Positions 27,043 to 27,501 of a DNA stretch of 27,501 nucleotides are shown piece after piece. The position numbers and the translations under genes are program-made. The notes under the pieces are model-generated. The model saw nothing but the letters and a program-made list of their open reading frames with translations. It did not search any database and was not told the origin of the DNA. Numbering within the stretch: position 1 is the first letter of the stretch; every line of letters begins with the position of its first letter. This stretch comes from Cylindrodendrum hubeiense (taxonomy: Eukaryota; Ascomycota; Sordariomycetes; Hypocreales; Nectriaceae). Location: contig JAANBB010000487.1 in assembly GCA_014621425.1 (NCBI GenBank), positions 1 to 27,501 on the forward strand, given 5' to 3'.

Positions 27043-27501
27043 TCAGTGTGACTCCGTCCTCATGTGCGGTCCTTGCGGCCCAGTCTCTGCTACGTCTGTG
27101 TCTCTCCTGGTTTGATTCTCTCCATCCTGGGCCCGAGACGACCCTGCTACTGCGGCTTGGTGATGTTGTGGATGTTGGTGATGTTGTGGATGTGGATGTT
27201 GTTGTGGATGTTGGGATTGATGCTGGTGCAGTAGTGGCGGATTCAACGGGTTCTGATGCGCCGGGGTCCCGACTGCGGGGACTATAACGCTGAGGACGCA
27301 GTCGTCGAGATGTTCGTAGAAGTCCTGGGCGGTTGGGAACTCGCCGTGGCATATAGAACACCGGGCTCTCGTCCCAATTGGGTCCTCGCCGCCGAAGAAT
27401 CGACGACCGCCAGGGCCAGCCTGATCAACGTGGTGGGCGGCCGTCAAATGGCGCTTGAAGACATCGGCTCGGTTAAAGGCCTTCTCAAAAGGGGTCCGCG
27501 C
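27043..27501 (-). CDS. Fungal C2H2/C2HC zinc-finger protein, C-terminal part
   Basis: This gene runs off the right edge; only the last 152 codons and the stop are visible, in one open frame with no intron. It begins in the middle of a domain: RTPFEKAFNRADVFKRHLTAAHH supplies the second half of a C2H2 finger (H-x4-H). A second finger, C-x2-C-x12-H-x3-C, is CSICHGEFPTAQDFYEHLDDC. This pair, FNRADVFKRHL then QDFYEHLDDCVL, is one I recall from many filamentous-fungus proteins with N-terminal DNA-binding fingers outside this window, so a nuclear DNA-binding role is likely. After it comes a His/Gln/Pro-rich stretch encoded by a GATGTTGGTGATGTTGTG-type microsatellite (about 27161-27212), then a polar tail. 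The true N-terminus, length and targets are unknown. Confidence 0.8.
   Translation of the reverse strand, partial: ARTPFEKAFNRADVFKRHLTAAHHVDQAGPGGRRFFGGEDPIGTRARCSICHGEFPTAQDFYEHLDDCVLSVIVPAVGTPAHQNPLNPPLLHQHQSQHPQQHPHPQHHQHPQHHQAAVAGSSRAQDGENQTRRDTDVAETGPQGPHMRTESH

Overview
The window looks like nuclear chromosomal DNA of a filamentous ascomycete, most likely a sordariomycete and perhaps of the order Hypocreales. The evidence is short introns (48-182 bp) with GTRNGY donors, CTAAC/CTGAC-type branch sites and YAG acceptors, long intergenic stretches full of CT-rich tracts and microsatellites, and proteins typical of that group. The species is not identifiable by eye. I see no rRNA, tRNA, CRISPR array, transposase gene or secondary-metabolite cluster.

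Layout, left to right. At 1-291 (-) is the 5' end of a Pro/Gln/Gly/Tyr-rich small protein gene with an apparent one-base frameshift in exon 1. A 2.6 kb repeat-rich divergent intergenic region follows. At 2874-4637 (+) is an uncharacterised 587-aa protein with a ZZ-like Cys cluster and a long disordered region. An 804-bp convergent intergenic region carries a MITE-like inverted repeat (4695-4937). At 5442-7331 (-) is translation initiation factor eIF3 subunit d (three exons, 584 aa). At 7976-9398 (-) is a bZIP transcription factor (five exons, 365 aa). At 10817-11776 (+) is a PlsC/LPLAT-family acyltransferase (two exons, 303 aa). A 3 kb intergenic region forms the promoter and leader of the next gene. 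At 14749-20523 (+) is a RIM15-type PAS/zinc-finger/AGC kinase/receiver protein (two exons, 1903 aa). After a 3.8 kb microsatellite-rich gap comes an MFS transporter of the phosphate/glycerophosphodiester (PHS/Git1-like) group at 24292-26443 (+, two exons, 656 aa). At 27043-27501 (-) is the C-terminal part of a fungal zinc-finger protein that runs off the right edge.

The genes do not form an operon or an obvious cluster. They are core translation (eIF3d), nutrient and quiescence signalling (RIM15), transcription (bZIP, zinc finger), lipid acylation and solute uptake. Any functional link, for example yeast Rim15 responding to phosphate through Pho85 while a PHS/Git1-like transporter lies downstream, is speculation. 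I found no convincing new multi-gene system. The most interesting points are the receiver domain of RIM15 with Glu at the phospho-acceptor position, uORFs in its putative leader, the MITE-like inverted repeat, a 48-nt stop-free in-frame intron in the acyltransferase, the frameshifted first gene, the unstudied Cys-cluster protein, and many 10-11-bp tandem repeats and TAGGTA/TACCTA motifs confined to intergenic DNA.
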